Shown one piece after another: positions 1 through 6,484 of a DNA stretch of 6,663 nucleotides; the stretch's first letter is position 1, and each line of letters begins with the position of its first letter. The notes under the pieces were generated by a model. It was given only the letters and a program-made list of their open reading frames with translations. It was not told where the DNA came from and ran no database searches. The translations under genes were made by a program, and so were the position numbers. Source of the stretch: Kiritimatiellia bacterium (GTDB lineage Bacteria > Verrucomicrobiota > Kiritimatiellia > RFP12 > UBA1067); the NCBI GenBank assembly GCA_028701555.1, contig JAQVQN010000141.1, forward strand, positions 1-6,663, written 5' to 3'.

Positions 1-219
1 AGCGAGATGGGTGCCAGCATCGCGGCGACACTGAAGATCCAGGCCGAGGAGATCCGCCGCAGGCGTTATCAACGTGCCGAAAGGCAGGCCGCGCGCGCGC
101 CTTCGCTGATGATGATACCCACAGCTCTGTTCATCCTGCCGGCTGTGTTCATTGTCATTTTTGTTCCTATCATGATCCGGGCTATGGAATCGGGCATGGG
201 TCAGTATTTCAACAATTGA
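1..219 (+). CDS. TadC-like pilus/secretion platform protein (T2SSF domain), C-terminal part
   Basis: The gene is cut by the left edge; 72 C-terminal residues are visible, in frame from base 1. The piece starts with the motif GASIAATLKIQAEEIRRRRYQRAE, matching the conserved cytoplasmic segment of T2SSF proteins of the TadB/TadC family (small-residue run, then 'Lr.qa...R.kR...AE..A'). Next comes a hydrophobic segment, roughly MMIPTALFILPAVFIVIFVPIMI, the usual last membrane helix, and a short polar tail. Family knowledge: TadC pairs with TadB as the inner-membrane platform on which the TadA/CpaF ATPase drives assembly of Flp-type pili. The closing PxxLFIxPxxFxVI pattern fits TadC better than the GspF/PilC type. 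The upstream operon, out of view, should hold tadA and tadB. The stop overlaps the ribosome binding site of the next gene, which suggests coupled translation. Confidence 0.82.
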   Translation, partial: SEMGASIAATLKIQAEEIRRRRYQRAERQAARAPSLMMIPTALFILPAVFIVIFVPIMIRAMESGMGQYFNN

Positions 220-226
220 GGAGGGG
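218..226 (+). promoter_or_regulatory. Strong ribosome binding site of the single-FHA gene
   Basis: GAGGAGGGG lies 6 nt before the ATG at 233 and overlaps the TGA stop (217-219) of the TadC-like gene. It is the best Shine-Dalgarno sequence in the window. It fixes the start of the FHA gene and points to translational coupling with the upstream gene. Confidence 0.8.
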
Positions 227-232
227 CGCGTC

Positions 233-1780
233 ATGTTCAAGTTGACCGTGGAAAAAGGTGAGGCTGCGGGCAAGGTTTACGAGCTAAAGCCAGGCGAGAA
301 TACGATCGGGCGCTCGCGTTCCACTGCGGTGCACATCGCCTCTCCGGACGTTTCCGGCGTACACGCGCGCATCCGCATCGCGGGCGGCTCGGCATTTTTG
401 GAAAACCTCAGCCAGTTCGGAACCAGTGTCAACGGCGCTCCAGTCACGGGAGAGGTTGTTTTGGCCGACGGCCAGCGGCTTGGGCTGGGCAAAAACACGG
501 TTCTGCTTTTCAGCCAGGACACCGCAAAGTTGCAGGAGGCTGTTACCGGCGCGGGATTAGACCCTGCCGCCGCTGACGATGGCGAGAGGACGATGGCGGC
601 GACGGTCGGCGCCACGCGTGCGCCAGTCACGCAGGCGGCTACACGCGCGGGAGACGCAGATGGGCTGGAAATGACGGCGGCTTTTGTGCCGCCTGATCCG
701 GACATGGAAGAGGAAGAGGGCGCAACGCACGCTATGCAGACACGCGGTGCAACCCCGGAAGAGATCGAGATGCTGCGGTCGAATGAGCAGAAGCGTGCGC
801 GGCGCAAGATCATGACCATCGTGGCGGTAGCGGTGCCTTTGTTGTTGTTGACCATTATCTTACGGCCCAAACCCTTGCCGCCCGAAACCGAGATAGAGTG
901 GGCGCGTGACGAAAGCGGCGAGTATCTGGACGCTTTTGAGCCAGCCTTGAGCGGGGGCGTCAAAGACGGCGGTTATGATGTTATGTATCCCGGTAACAAG
1001 AGCTTCAAGAAAAGCGTTGTCGGCGGCGGCTTTGTTTTGGAGGGCCGCATGGGACGTAAGCTGGACGTGCCGATGCGGGTGGTTTTGCAGGAGGAGCATG
1101 ACATACGTTTGGCGGGCATGAGCCGCGCCGAAATGGTGGATGATTGGATCGAGCAGGTCTCTGCCAGCGGGGGCCGCTGGAACTTTGAGCGGCCGTCGCC
1201 GGTGGTGGCTTTTTTCGGCAAGCGTAACGGCGTGCCCTACACGCGAGTGACCTACCTGCGTGACGGCGGAGGTTCATGGTTCGGCATGGCCTGCGTGGTG
1301 CGCCACGGTTGTCGGCGTATAACCCTCTGCGCAGAGGTGCCGGTAACGGAGCGGGTGCGGGCAGAGAGCATGCTGGCAACCAAAATGCTTGCCGTGTCGG
1401 AGCAGTTCGAGTATTCGCATTGGGAGCACAATCCTGTAATACCCGCGTTCCCTGAAAACGAAGTTCTGTCCCAAGTCAGCAAGGAATTGGACCGCATTGC
1501 ACCTGCCACCTGGGTGGCGTTGGAAAACCAGCTTACCGGCGTGCTGACCAAGGCGTCTCTGGCGAGTAATACGGAAGGCGTCAGCGAGGCGCAGCGCCTG
1601 CTGATGAAACTGCGTGAACGCCAGACGCTCTGGTTCAACAGCCAGCAATTGGCTTTCGACTCGGCCTTGATGCAGGGCAGCAACGCGCGCGCAGTCAAGA
1701 TCGCGGAATTCACCAAGGCGGTCTTTTCCAATATGGAAGACCAGCGTTATTTCACTGTCAGAAAATGGAAGGTGTATTGA
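233..1780 (+). CDS. FHA domain membrane protein with Thr-rich linker and large extracytoplasmic region
   Basis: A 515-residue protein. Residues 1-93 form an FHA (phosphothreonine-binding) domain: IGR at 25-27, S41xxH44 and GTSVNG at 63-68. The usual Asn before GT is Phe62, so peptide binding may be altered. Residues 94-186 are a low-complexity acidic/Ala linker with 11 Thr and 2 Ser. KRARRK (187-192) precedes a single membrane helix (193-210), so by the positive-inside rule the FHA domain is cytoplasmic and residues 211-515 are outside. Residues 248-397 look like one alpha/beta domain, starting YDVMYP and holding Cys354, Cys360 and Cys366; its pattern loosely recalls PsbP/DcrB-like folds, which is a guess. 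Residues 405-515 are helical. I do not recognise a named family. The layout recalls SctD/PrgH of type III secretion by architecture, not by sequence. The 4-nt gap to the next gene and the TadC-like gene upstream suggest a role as accessory inner-membrane component of the Tad machine. Confidence 0.85.
   Translation: MFKLTVEKGEAAGKVYELKPGENTIGRSRSTAVHIASPDVSGVHARIRIAGGSAFLENLSQFGTSVNGAPVTGEVVLADGQRLGLGKNTVLLFSQDTAKLQEAVTGAGLDPAAADDGERTMAATVGATRAPVTQAATRAGDADGLEMTAAFVPPDPDMEEEEGATHAMQTRGATPEEIEMLRSNEQKRARRKIMTIVAVAVPLLLLTIILRPKPLPPETEIEWARDESGEYLDAFEPALSGGVKDGGYDVMYPGNKSFKKSVVGGGFVLEGRMGRKLDVPMRVVLQEEHDIRLAGMSRAEMVDDWIEQVSASGGRWNFERPSPVVAFFGKRNGVPYTRVTYLRDGGGSWFGMACVVRHGCRRITLCAEVPVTERVRAESMLATKMLAVSEQFEYSHWEHNPVIPAFPENEVLSQVSKELDRIAPATWVALENQLTGVLTKASLASNTEGVSEAQRLLMKLRERQTLWFNSQQLAFDSALMQGSNARAVKIAEFTKAVFSNMEDQRYFTVRKWKVY
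1767..1772 (+). promoter_or_regulatory. Probable ribosome binding site of the tandem-FHA gene
   Basis: GGAAGG lies inside the last codons of the single-FHA gene, 12 nt before the ATG at 1785. The spacing is longer than ideal, but no better site is present and the genes are 4 nt apart, so re-initiation by ribosomes ending at 1780 is likely to help. The ATG start is backed by the FHA strand that begins at residue 2. Confidence 0.5.
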
Positions 1781-1784
1781 TTCC

Positions 1785-4076
1785 ATGTTGATTAGACTTG
1801 AGTTTAATGGACGCATTATCCATGAAATCAGCTCGGGTGCGATCTCAGGCGAGATCCTGATCGGGCGTAGCCACTCCTGCACTTGGCCTGTGCCGAAAGA
1901 GGATACTGTGTCCAGCTCTCGTCACGCCGCGCTGTTCGTCAAGGGCGGCGCTGTATGGTTGAAAGATTTGGGCAGCACCAACGGGACGTTCCATAACGGC
2001 AAGAAGATCGAGAAGAAGAAACTGGCGGTCAACGACAAAATCGGTCTGGGCAACTGCGTCCTGTGCGTTGAGCCGGAACGCGGCAGAGAGGGTAAGGCTT
2101 TTTCCGAACTGTCCGTGCGCTCAGGCAAGGCCCGAGGCCAAAAGAAGCAACTCAAGCCGCCTGCGTTTGTGATCGGATCCGATCCCTCCGCCGACCTGGT
2201 CTTTCTGGACACGCTGGTCTCGCGGCGCCATGCGGAGATACTGGTCAAGGAGGACGGCAGTTGCTGGGTCAGGGATTTGGGCAGCAAGAACGGCACGGCG
2301 GTAAACGGCATGCCGCTGCGAGATGACAAAGAGCGCCTGCTGAAGGACGGCGACCGCATCAGCTTTTCGCACATGGAGGTTGATTTTCTGGATGGGGCGG
2401 TCAAGCGCTCTAACAAGCAGACCTGGCTGCGGGTTGGTATTTTGGTTGCGACCCTGCTGGCTGGAACGGGAATGTATCGCGTTTATCAGGGCATCCGGCC
2501 CTCGGCCGAGTCTTATATACGCAGCGCCCGCAAGCTTGCGGCGCAAGAAAAGTTTACGGCAGCGGCCGAGACCGTCGACAAGGCCGCCAACGCGCGCCGC
2601 GCCTCGCACAATCAGGTTACCATCGAAGAGCTGCGCCGTCTGCTAGGGATTTGGGAGAGCACGTTGGCGCTATGGCGGCGCGCCAAAGAGTCCTTGGAGC
2701 AGGGGCGCTGGACTCAGGTCTCGCGCGATCTAGGCATGCTTCAGGCCACCAAAAAGGACGCTTGGGAGTGGAACGAAGAGGCGGCTGACGAGAACGCCAA
2801 CGCCCTGCGTGCCAAGGCCATGCTGGATGCTTTGCTGCGGGCAGAGGCCTCGATCGGACGCGAGGATATACGCTTCGATATGCTGGCCGAGGATCACGAC
2901 GCGGTGGCTAAGGCTTTGGCTGGACTGGGTGCTGAAACGCCAGCCTATTTGACTCCCCTAAAGGCAGAGCTGGAAAAGATCCGGGAGCGCCAGTCGGTGT
3001 TGCTGGCTGAAAGCCACAAAATGGAAGAAGCGCTGAATATGCTCTCCCAGGAGATGCCGCCTTATCGCGAGATCGTGAAAGTGGTAGAAGAGGCCTGCGA
3101 CAGCAAAGAGGAGGCGCTGCGGCGCAGGGCCCGGGTGGTGCGCGCGCCGTTGCAGGCGCTGGCGCAGAGTTTCGGTCTGCTGGCGGCGGCGGCACAGAAT
3201 GTCAGGGAGCTGGAAATGCAGAAGGCTATGGCCGAGGACATCTCGCTGCCGTCTGTAGATGCCTGCACGATTGACCCGCGGTTATCTCAGGCGCGAAAGA
3301 CGCTTGAGAAAGCTGACAAAAACCTCAAGGTCAAGGCCGGGCAGTTAAATATGCTTTTGGGTGAGGTCGTCAAACGCATTGGACTGGAAGGCGACAGTCC
3401 TGAGATGCTGGCAGTATTTCAGGACCAGACTGTTATGGACAAGGTTTTGGCCTGCGACACGCTGGATAGCCCTATGCCGCGCCGCAGCCGCCAAGAGCCT
3501 TCCGGCGCATACGACCGGGTTTTGGGGGTGGAGGAGTTTTATGAATATCTGTCGGCTTTGCCTGAGCCTGTGAACCCGGCCTTGGTATCGGACCTGCCTT
3601 TCGTTTCGATGTTGACGCAGGCGCGTGACCTGTTGCAGAAGATTGAGGCCTTGGAAACGTTTGTCAGTCAGCCGGAAAATCGATGGATGAACGCTGGTAA
3701 ACTGGCGCGGCAGATGACGCGCATGGCAACAATTCTGGCCAGCCGCGAGGCGCTTATGAAGGAATATGCCACAAGGGCTGAAACCGCATCGGGGCGCGCC
3801 GCGCTGATTGCGGGCGGCATCGCCATGCGGCTGTCTCCGAAAGCCGGGGCAGTCAAGGTCAAGGGGCAGCCGCTGGAAACCTGGCTGGAAGGTGAGTTGA
3901 AGGGACAGCGCGCCTCACTGCAGCAGCTTAACGGCGAGTACAGTCTGGCACCGGCTGTGCGGCAGATCGAGATACGTAACGAGGTAATGAGTAAAGGATT
4001 GCCCGGCGATCCACTGGTGCGCGCGATGTGGGCGCGCCGCGACGCCGCCGTTTCCGCTACGGGCAGCGCGCAGTAA
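1785..4076 (+). CDS. Tandem FHA domain membrane protein with long helical extracytoplasmic region
   Basis: A 763-residue protein. FHA1 (about 1-96) has IGRS at 26-29, S44xxH47 and DLGSTNGT at 61-68, so every core phosphothreonine-pocket residue is present. FHA2 (about 105-202) has S146RRH149 and DLGSKNGT at 164-171, but its pocket Arg is Ser132 (IGSD at 130-133). One membrane helix follows (about 214-231), putting the FHA pair in the cytoplasm and about 520 residues outside. The outer part is mainly amphipathic helix; AESYIRSARKLAAQEKF and the following helix look like a TPR-type pair, and no catalytic motif is visible. I do not recognise a specific family for this tail. With the single-FHA neighbour it forms a matched pair (cytoplasmic FHA, single helix, extracytoplasmic body), suggesting both sit in one envelope complex. 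Tandem N-terminal FHA domains also occur in EssC of type VIIb secretion, but no ATPase part is present here. Confidence 0.87.
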   Translation: MLIRLEFNGRIIHEISSGAISGEILIGRSHSCTWPVPKEDTVSSSRHAALFVKGGAVWLKDLGSTNGTFHNGKKIEKKKLAVNDKIGLGNCVLCVEPERGREGKAFSELSVRSGKARGQKKQLKPPAFVIGSDPSADLVFLDTLVSRRHAEILVKEDGSCWVRDLGSKNGTAVNGMPLRDDKERLLKDGDRISFSHMEVDFLDGAVKRSNKQTWLRVGILVATLLAGTGMYRVYQGIRPSAESYIRSARKLAAQEKFTAAAETVDKAANARRASHNQVTIEELRRLLGIWESTLALWRRAKESLEQGRWTQVSRDLGMLQATKKDAWEWNEEAADENANALRAKAMLDALLRAEASIGREDIRFDMLAEDHDAVAKALAGLGAETPAYLTPLKAELEKIRERQSVLLAESHKMEEALNMLSQEMPPYREIVKVVEEACDSKEEALRRRARVVRAPLQALAQSFGLLAAAAQNVRELEMQKAMAEDISLPSVDACTIDPRLSQARKTLEKADKNLKVKAGQLNMLLGEVVKRIGLEGDSPEMLAVFQDQTVMDKVLACDTLDSPMPRRSRQEPSGAYDRVLGVEEFYEYLSALPEPVNPALVSDLPFVSMLTQARDLLQKIEALETFVSQPENRWMNAGKLARQMTRMATILASREALMKEYATRAETASGRAALIAGGIAMRLSPKAGAVKVKGQPLETWLEGELKGQRASLQQLNGEYSLAPAVRQIEIRNEVMSKGLPGDPLVRAMWARRDAAVSATGSAQ
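2171..2184. repeat. 14-bp perfect palindrome inside the second FHA domain
   Basis: GATCGGATCCGATC is its own reverse complement with no spacer. It lies in the codons for the Ile-Gly-Ser-Asp stretch of FHA2. It contains nested GATC and GGATCC sites. A binding role is possible, but codon choice is a sufficient explanation. Confidence 0.6.
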
Positions 4077-4107
4077 GCATCGGGGCTATACAGACAAGGG
4101 TGCTTAT
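4073..4107 (+). promoter_or_regulatory. Intergenic hairpin covering a stop codon, a Shine-Dalgarno sequence and a start codon
   Basis: GTAAGCATC (4073-4081) can pair with GGTGCTTAT (4099-4107), giving nine pairs of which two are G-U, around a 17-nt loop. The 5' arm holds the TAA stop of the tandem-FHA gene. The 3' side holds the end of the AAGGG Shine-Dalgarno sequence (4096-4100) and the first two bases of an ATG at 4106. As mRNA, the fold would partly hide this start, so it could set the expression of the downstream gene relative to the upstream one. It has no T-run and is not a terminator. Pairing is seen in the sequence; the regulatory role is inference. Confidence 0.4.
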
Positions 4108-4153
4108 GTTAAAGTGCAACCTCGATGCGTTTCTTTTGGCCAGTTTATCTTAG
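4106..4153 (+). other. 15-codon mini-ORF overlapping the start of the coiled-coil gene
   Basis: ATG at 4106 opens a frame encoding MLKCNLDAFLLASLS and ends with TAG at 4151-4153. It has a usable Shine-Dalgarno sequence, AAGGG, 5 nt upstream. The annotated downstream gene starts at 4125 in another frame with only a poor site before it. In that frame a TAA lies at 4110-4112 and no start codon lies between it and 4125. The mini-ORF may therefore load ribosomes for the larger gene by coupling, or it may be chance. It is not claimed as a functional peptide. Confidence 0.3.
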
Positions 4154-5114
4154 TCTCGCCGGTGCGGCCACAGCAGGTGTATATATGGCAGCTCCTTTGG
4201 CGCGGCCATATGTGTCGGCTTTTCTCAAGCCGGCGGTGGCCTCTGCGCCTGCGGCTGCATCTGCAGCCGCACGACCGGCGGCGGTGTTGAAGACCGTGAC
4301 GCCTGCCGACGCGACTGTCCGTCCGCGAATGGCATCGGTCGATGCCGCAGCGTCCGCCCCGGCCGTGGTCAGAGTGGAAACAAGCGTCGAAAAAAGCTCC
4401 GGTTCCGTGTTGCCGAAAGTCCATGAGGTGGATGAGCTGCCGCCGGCTCTCAACGGAATTTATCTGGCGCGCCGCAATGACACGCCGGGCTGGGGCATGA
4501 CGCATCAACGCGCTTCGGTCTACAAGCTTGACGGCTCCCATGCCGGGCACATCGCGGCCGGAACGCTGGTGGAGTTCCGCGCCCTGAAGAAATCCTCCAA
4601 GGGCACAATGGTCGAGTGCATAGTGCTGATGGAGGGCCGCCGGTCAGAGCCTGTGCTGGTAAGCTCTAAGGAACTGCGGCTGTTCACGGGATCATACGAA
4701 AAACTTTCGGCACGGCAGATGGACGATCTCACGAAGTATTATGTCTTGAGCGGCAAGGTCGCTGACCGCAAGAACGAGCTGCTCAAGATCGCTGGAGCCA
4801 AAAATCCGCACTTCAATCAATACGAGGCTGCGCATAAAAAGCTGATGGGGCATATCGAGAAAGCCAACGGGTTGGCCAAGCAGAGGGATAAGGCTACAGG
4901 ACTGATCAAGATGCGCCTGGAAGACCAGCTCCGCACCATGAAACATGAAGAGGGACGGCTGCGCACTGAGTATGACGCCGTGCACAAAAAGTTCCGCGAG
5001 TGGAAGGAACAAAACGCGGGTGCCATCGTCAAGCCTGATAACGACCCGCAGATAGTGCGGTTCAGCGACGAGATGGCTGCGCTGCGTCCGCGCGTGCCCG
5101 GCTTGACCTATTGA
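4125..5114 (+). CDS. Membrane-anchored protein with Ala/Pro linker, SH3-like domain and coiled coil
   Basis: A 329-residue protein. MR plus a hydrophobic stretch at about 3-23 forms a signal anchor or uncleaved signal peptide; I see no lipobox and no clear cleavage site. Residues 36-100 are a flexible Ala/Val/Pro/Ser linker. Residues 105-188 are beta-rich (NGIYLARR, ASVYKLDG, GTLVEFRALKK, VLVSSKELRLF) and read like a small SH3-type barrel, a fold guess without a family match. From 190 to about 305 the sequence is charged and helical, with long Lys/Glu/Arg heptad-like stretches that predict a coiled coil, ending at PGLTY. I do not recognise the family. A linker long enough to cross peptidoglycan, plus a binding module and a coiled coil, suits a periplasmic bridging part of the neighbouring Tad/FHA assembly. 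The ATG at 4125 is the first possible start after an in-frame TAA; its ribosome binding site is weak. Confidence 0.78.
   Translation: MRFFWPVYLSLAGAATAGVYMAAPLARPYVSAFLKPAVASAPAAASAAARPAAVLKTVTPADATVRPRMASVDAAASAPAVVRVETSVEKSSGSVLPKVHEVDELPPALNGIYLARRNDTPGWGMTHQRASVYKLDGSHAGHIAAGTLVEFRALKKSSKGTMVECIVLMEGRRSEPVLVSSKELRLFTGSYEKLSARQMDDLTKYYVLSGKVADRKNELLKIAGAKNPHFNQYEAAHKKLMGHIEKANGLAKQRDKATGLIKMRLEDQLRTMKHEEGRLRTEYDAVHKKFREWKEQNAGAIVKPDNDPQIVRFSDEMAALRPRVPGLTY
4250..4271. repeat. 22-bp near-perfect palindrome in the Ala-rich linker codons
   Basis: Arms TGCGGCTGCA (4250-4259) and TGCAGCCGCA (4262-4271) are perfect reverse complements separated by TC. They encode part of the Ala run of the linker. 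A 10-bp GC-rich stem with a 2-nt gap could form a cruciform or serve as a protein site. Repeated use of GCG, GCT, GCA and GCC for Ala makes such palindromes more likely by chance. Confidence 0.6.
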
Positions 5115-5123
5115 TCGGCAAAA

Positions 5124-6479
5124 ATGTCTAGTCACAACAACGGCAAGGTAAAGGTGTCGGCCACAGATACCATTCTCGAGAGCATCTCGGACGGCGTGTT
5201 CACCGTTGATCTGAAATGGCGGGTGGCATCATTCAATCGCGCGGCAGAAAAAATCACCGGAGTCCCACGTAAAGAGGCTATCGGCAAACTTTGCGCCGAA
5301 GTTTTCCGCTCGAGTTTGTGCGGCGCGGAATGCGCCTTGCAGCGAACCATGCAGAGCGGTAAACCAGTGATCGGCAAATCGGCTTATATCATCAATGCCG
5401 CTGGCGACCGCATCCCGGTCGGCATCTCGACGGCTGTGCTAAAAGACGAGCGCGGTAAAGTTATCGGCGGAGCCGAGGTTTTCCGCGACCTTTCTGAGAT
5501 CGATGCGTTGCGGCATGAACTCGCGGGACGTTTCCGCGCAGGCGATCTTGTCAGCCGTAGTCTGCTCATGCAGCGCATCTTCGAGGTCTTGCCCGCGATC
5601 GCAGCCAGCCCCAGCACGGTCTTGGTTCAGGGCGAGACTGGTACAGGCAAAGAGCTGGTTGCCCGGTCGCTGCACGAGCTCAGCCCGCGTAAGAAAGGCC
5701 CCTTTGTGGCGGTCAACTGCGGTGCGCTTCCGGACACGCTGCTGGAGTCTGAGTTGTTCGGCTACAAGGCAGGTGCTTTTACCGGCGCGGTGCGTGACAA
5801 ACCCGGACGCTTCGCTCTGGCCAAGGGCGGCACTTTGTTCCTAGACGAGATCGGTGAGATCAGTCCGGCGCTGCAAGTGCGCCTTCTGCGTGTACTGCAG
5901 GAACGCATTTACGAGCCATTGGGCTCCACGCATTCGGAAAAGACGGATGCACGCGTGGTCGTGGCCACCAACCGTGATCTGCTGGAGCTTTGCCGCGAGG
6001 GAACCTTCCGCGAAGACCTCTATTATCGCGTTAATGTGGTGCGAGTGGAAGTGCCTCCGCTGCGTCGACGCAAAGAGGATATACCGTTGCTGGCGGAAGA
6101 GTTCATCCGGCGTTTCAACCGCCTGCAGAACAAGCGCGTGAGCGGGATCGCGGCTGAAGCTTTATCGCTGCTTATGGCACATGACTGGCCCGGAAACGTG
6201 CGTGAGCTGGAGAATGTGATCGAACGCGCATTTATCCTTTGCGGCGCGGAAAACATCAAGCTGCAGCACCTGCCGGATAATCTTACGTGCACAGGCACAA
6301 TGGCTCCGCTGGCGGGTAACGGCAGATTTAAAGACGCGCGTGCCGCCGCTGACGCGCAGGCTATCCGCCTCGCTTTAGAGCGCTGCAATGGTAACCGTCA
6401 AGCCGCCGCCAACGAGCTGGGCGTGCACAAAACCACGCTCTTCCGCAAGATCAAGGCTTTGGGCATTGGAACGGCGTGA
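5124..6479 (+). CDS. PAS domain sigma-54-dependent transcriptional activator (AAA+, Fis-type HTH)
   Basis: A 451-residue bacterial enhancer-binding protein that uses ATP hydrolysis to open sigma-54 RNA polymerase promoters. A PAS domain spans about 13-125 (ILESISDGVFTVDLKWRVASFNRAAE), with Cys57, Cys66 and Cys70 in its middle. The AAA+ domain covers about 140-380: Walker A GETGTGKE at 170-177, sigma-54 contact loop GAFTGA at 217-222, Walker B GGTLFLDE at 235-242, arginine fingers Arg296 and Arg302 in FREDLYYRVNV, and WPGNVRELENVIERA. A Fis-type helix-turn-helix spans about 413-446 (CNGNRQAAANELGVHKTTLFRKIKALG). All motifs are intact, so it should be active. There is no receiver domain; the signal probably enters through PAS, by ligand, redox state or a partner. 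The start follows the previous stop by 9 nt with a weak ribosome site; a GTG at 5154 with AAGG before it is a possible alternative. It probably regulates this operon or linked surface-structure genes. Confidence 0.95.
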   Translation: MSSHNNGKVKVSATDTILESISDGVFTVDLKWRVASFNRAAEKITGVPRKEAIGKLCAEVFRSSLCGAECALQRTMQSGKPVIGKSAYIINAAGDRIPVGISTAVLKDERGKVIGGAEVFRDLSEIDALRHELAGRFRAGDLVSRSLLMQRIFEVLPAIAASPSTVLVQGETGTGKELVARSLHELSPRKKGPFVAVNCGALPDTLLESELFGYKAGAFTGAVRDKPGRFALAKGGTLFLDEIGEISPALQVRLLRVLQERIYEPLGSTHSEKTDARVVVATNRDLLELCREGTFREDLYYRVNVVRVEVPPLRRRKEDIPLLAEEFIRRFNRLQNKRVSGIAAEALSLLMAHDWPGNVRELENVIERAFILCGAENIKLQHLPDNLTCTGTMAPLAGNGRFKDARAAADAQAIRLALERCNGNRQAAANELGVHKTTLFRKIKALGIGTA

Positions 6480-6484
6480 TTCAA

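Noticed and set aside
277..963. 228-codon open frame on the - strand
   Set aside because: It lies entirely antisense to the FHA gene. Its translation is a low-complexity Ser/Ala/Pro mix with no domain, as expected from GC-rich codon structure, while the + strand gives a clear FHA domain.
1274..1882. 202-codon open frame on the - strand across the junction of the two FHA genes
   Set aside because: It overlaps two well-supported + strand genes, and its product shows no recognisable domain or ribosome binding site.
2677..4473. Four copies of the 8-mer GGCGCGCC (at 2677, 3793, 4031 and 4466)
   Set aside because: All are inside genes in Ala/Arg-rich codon runs. At this GC content and codon bias the clustering does not need a special explanation.
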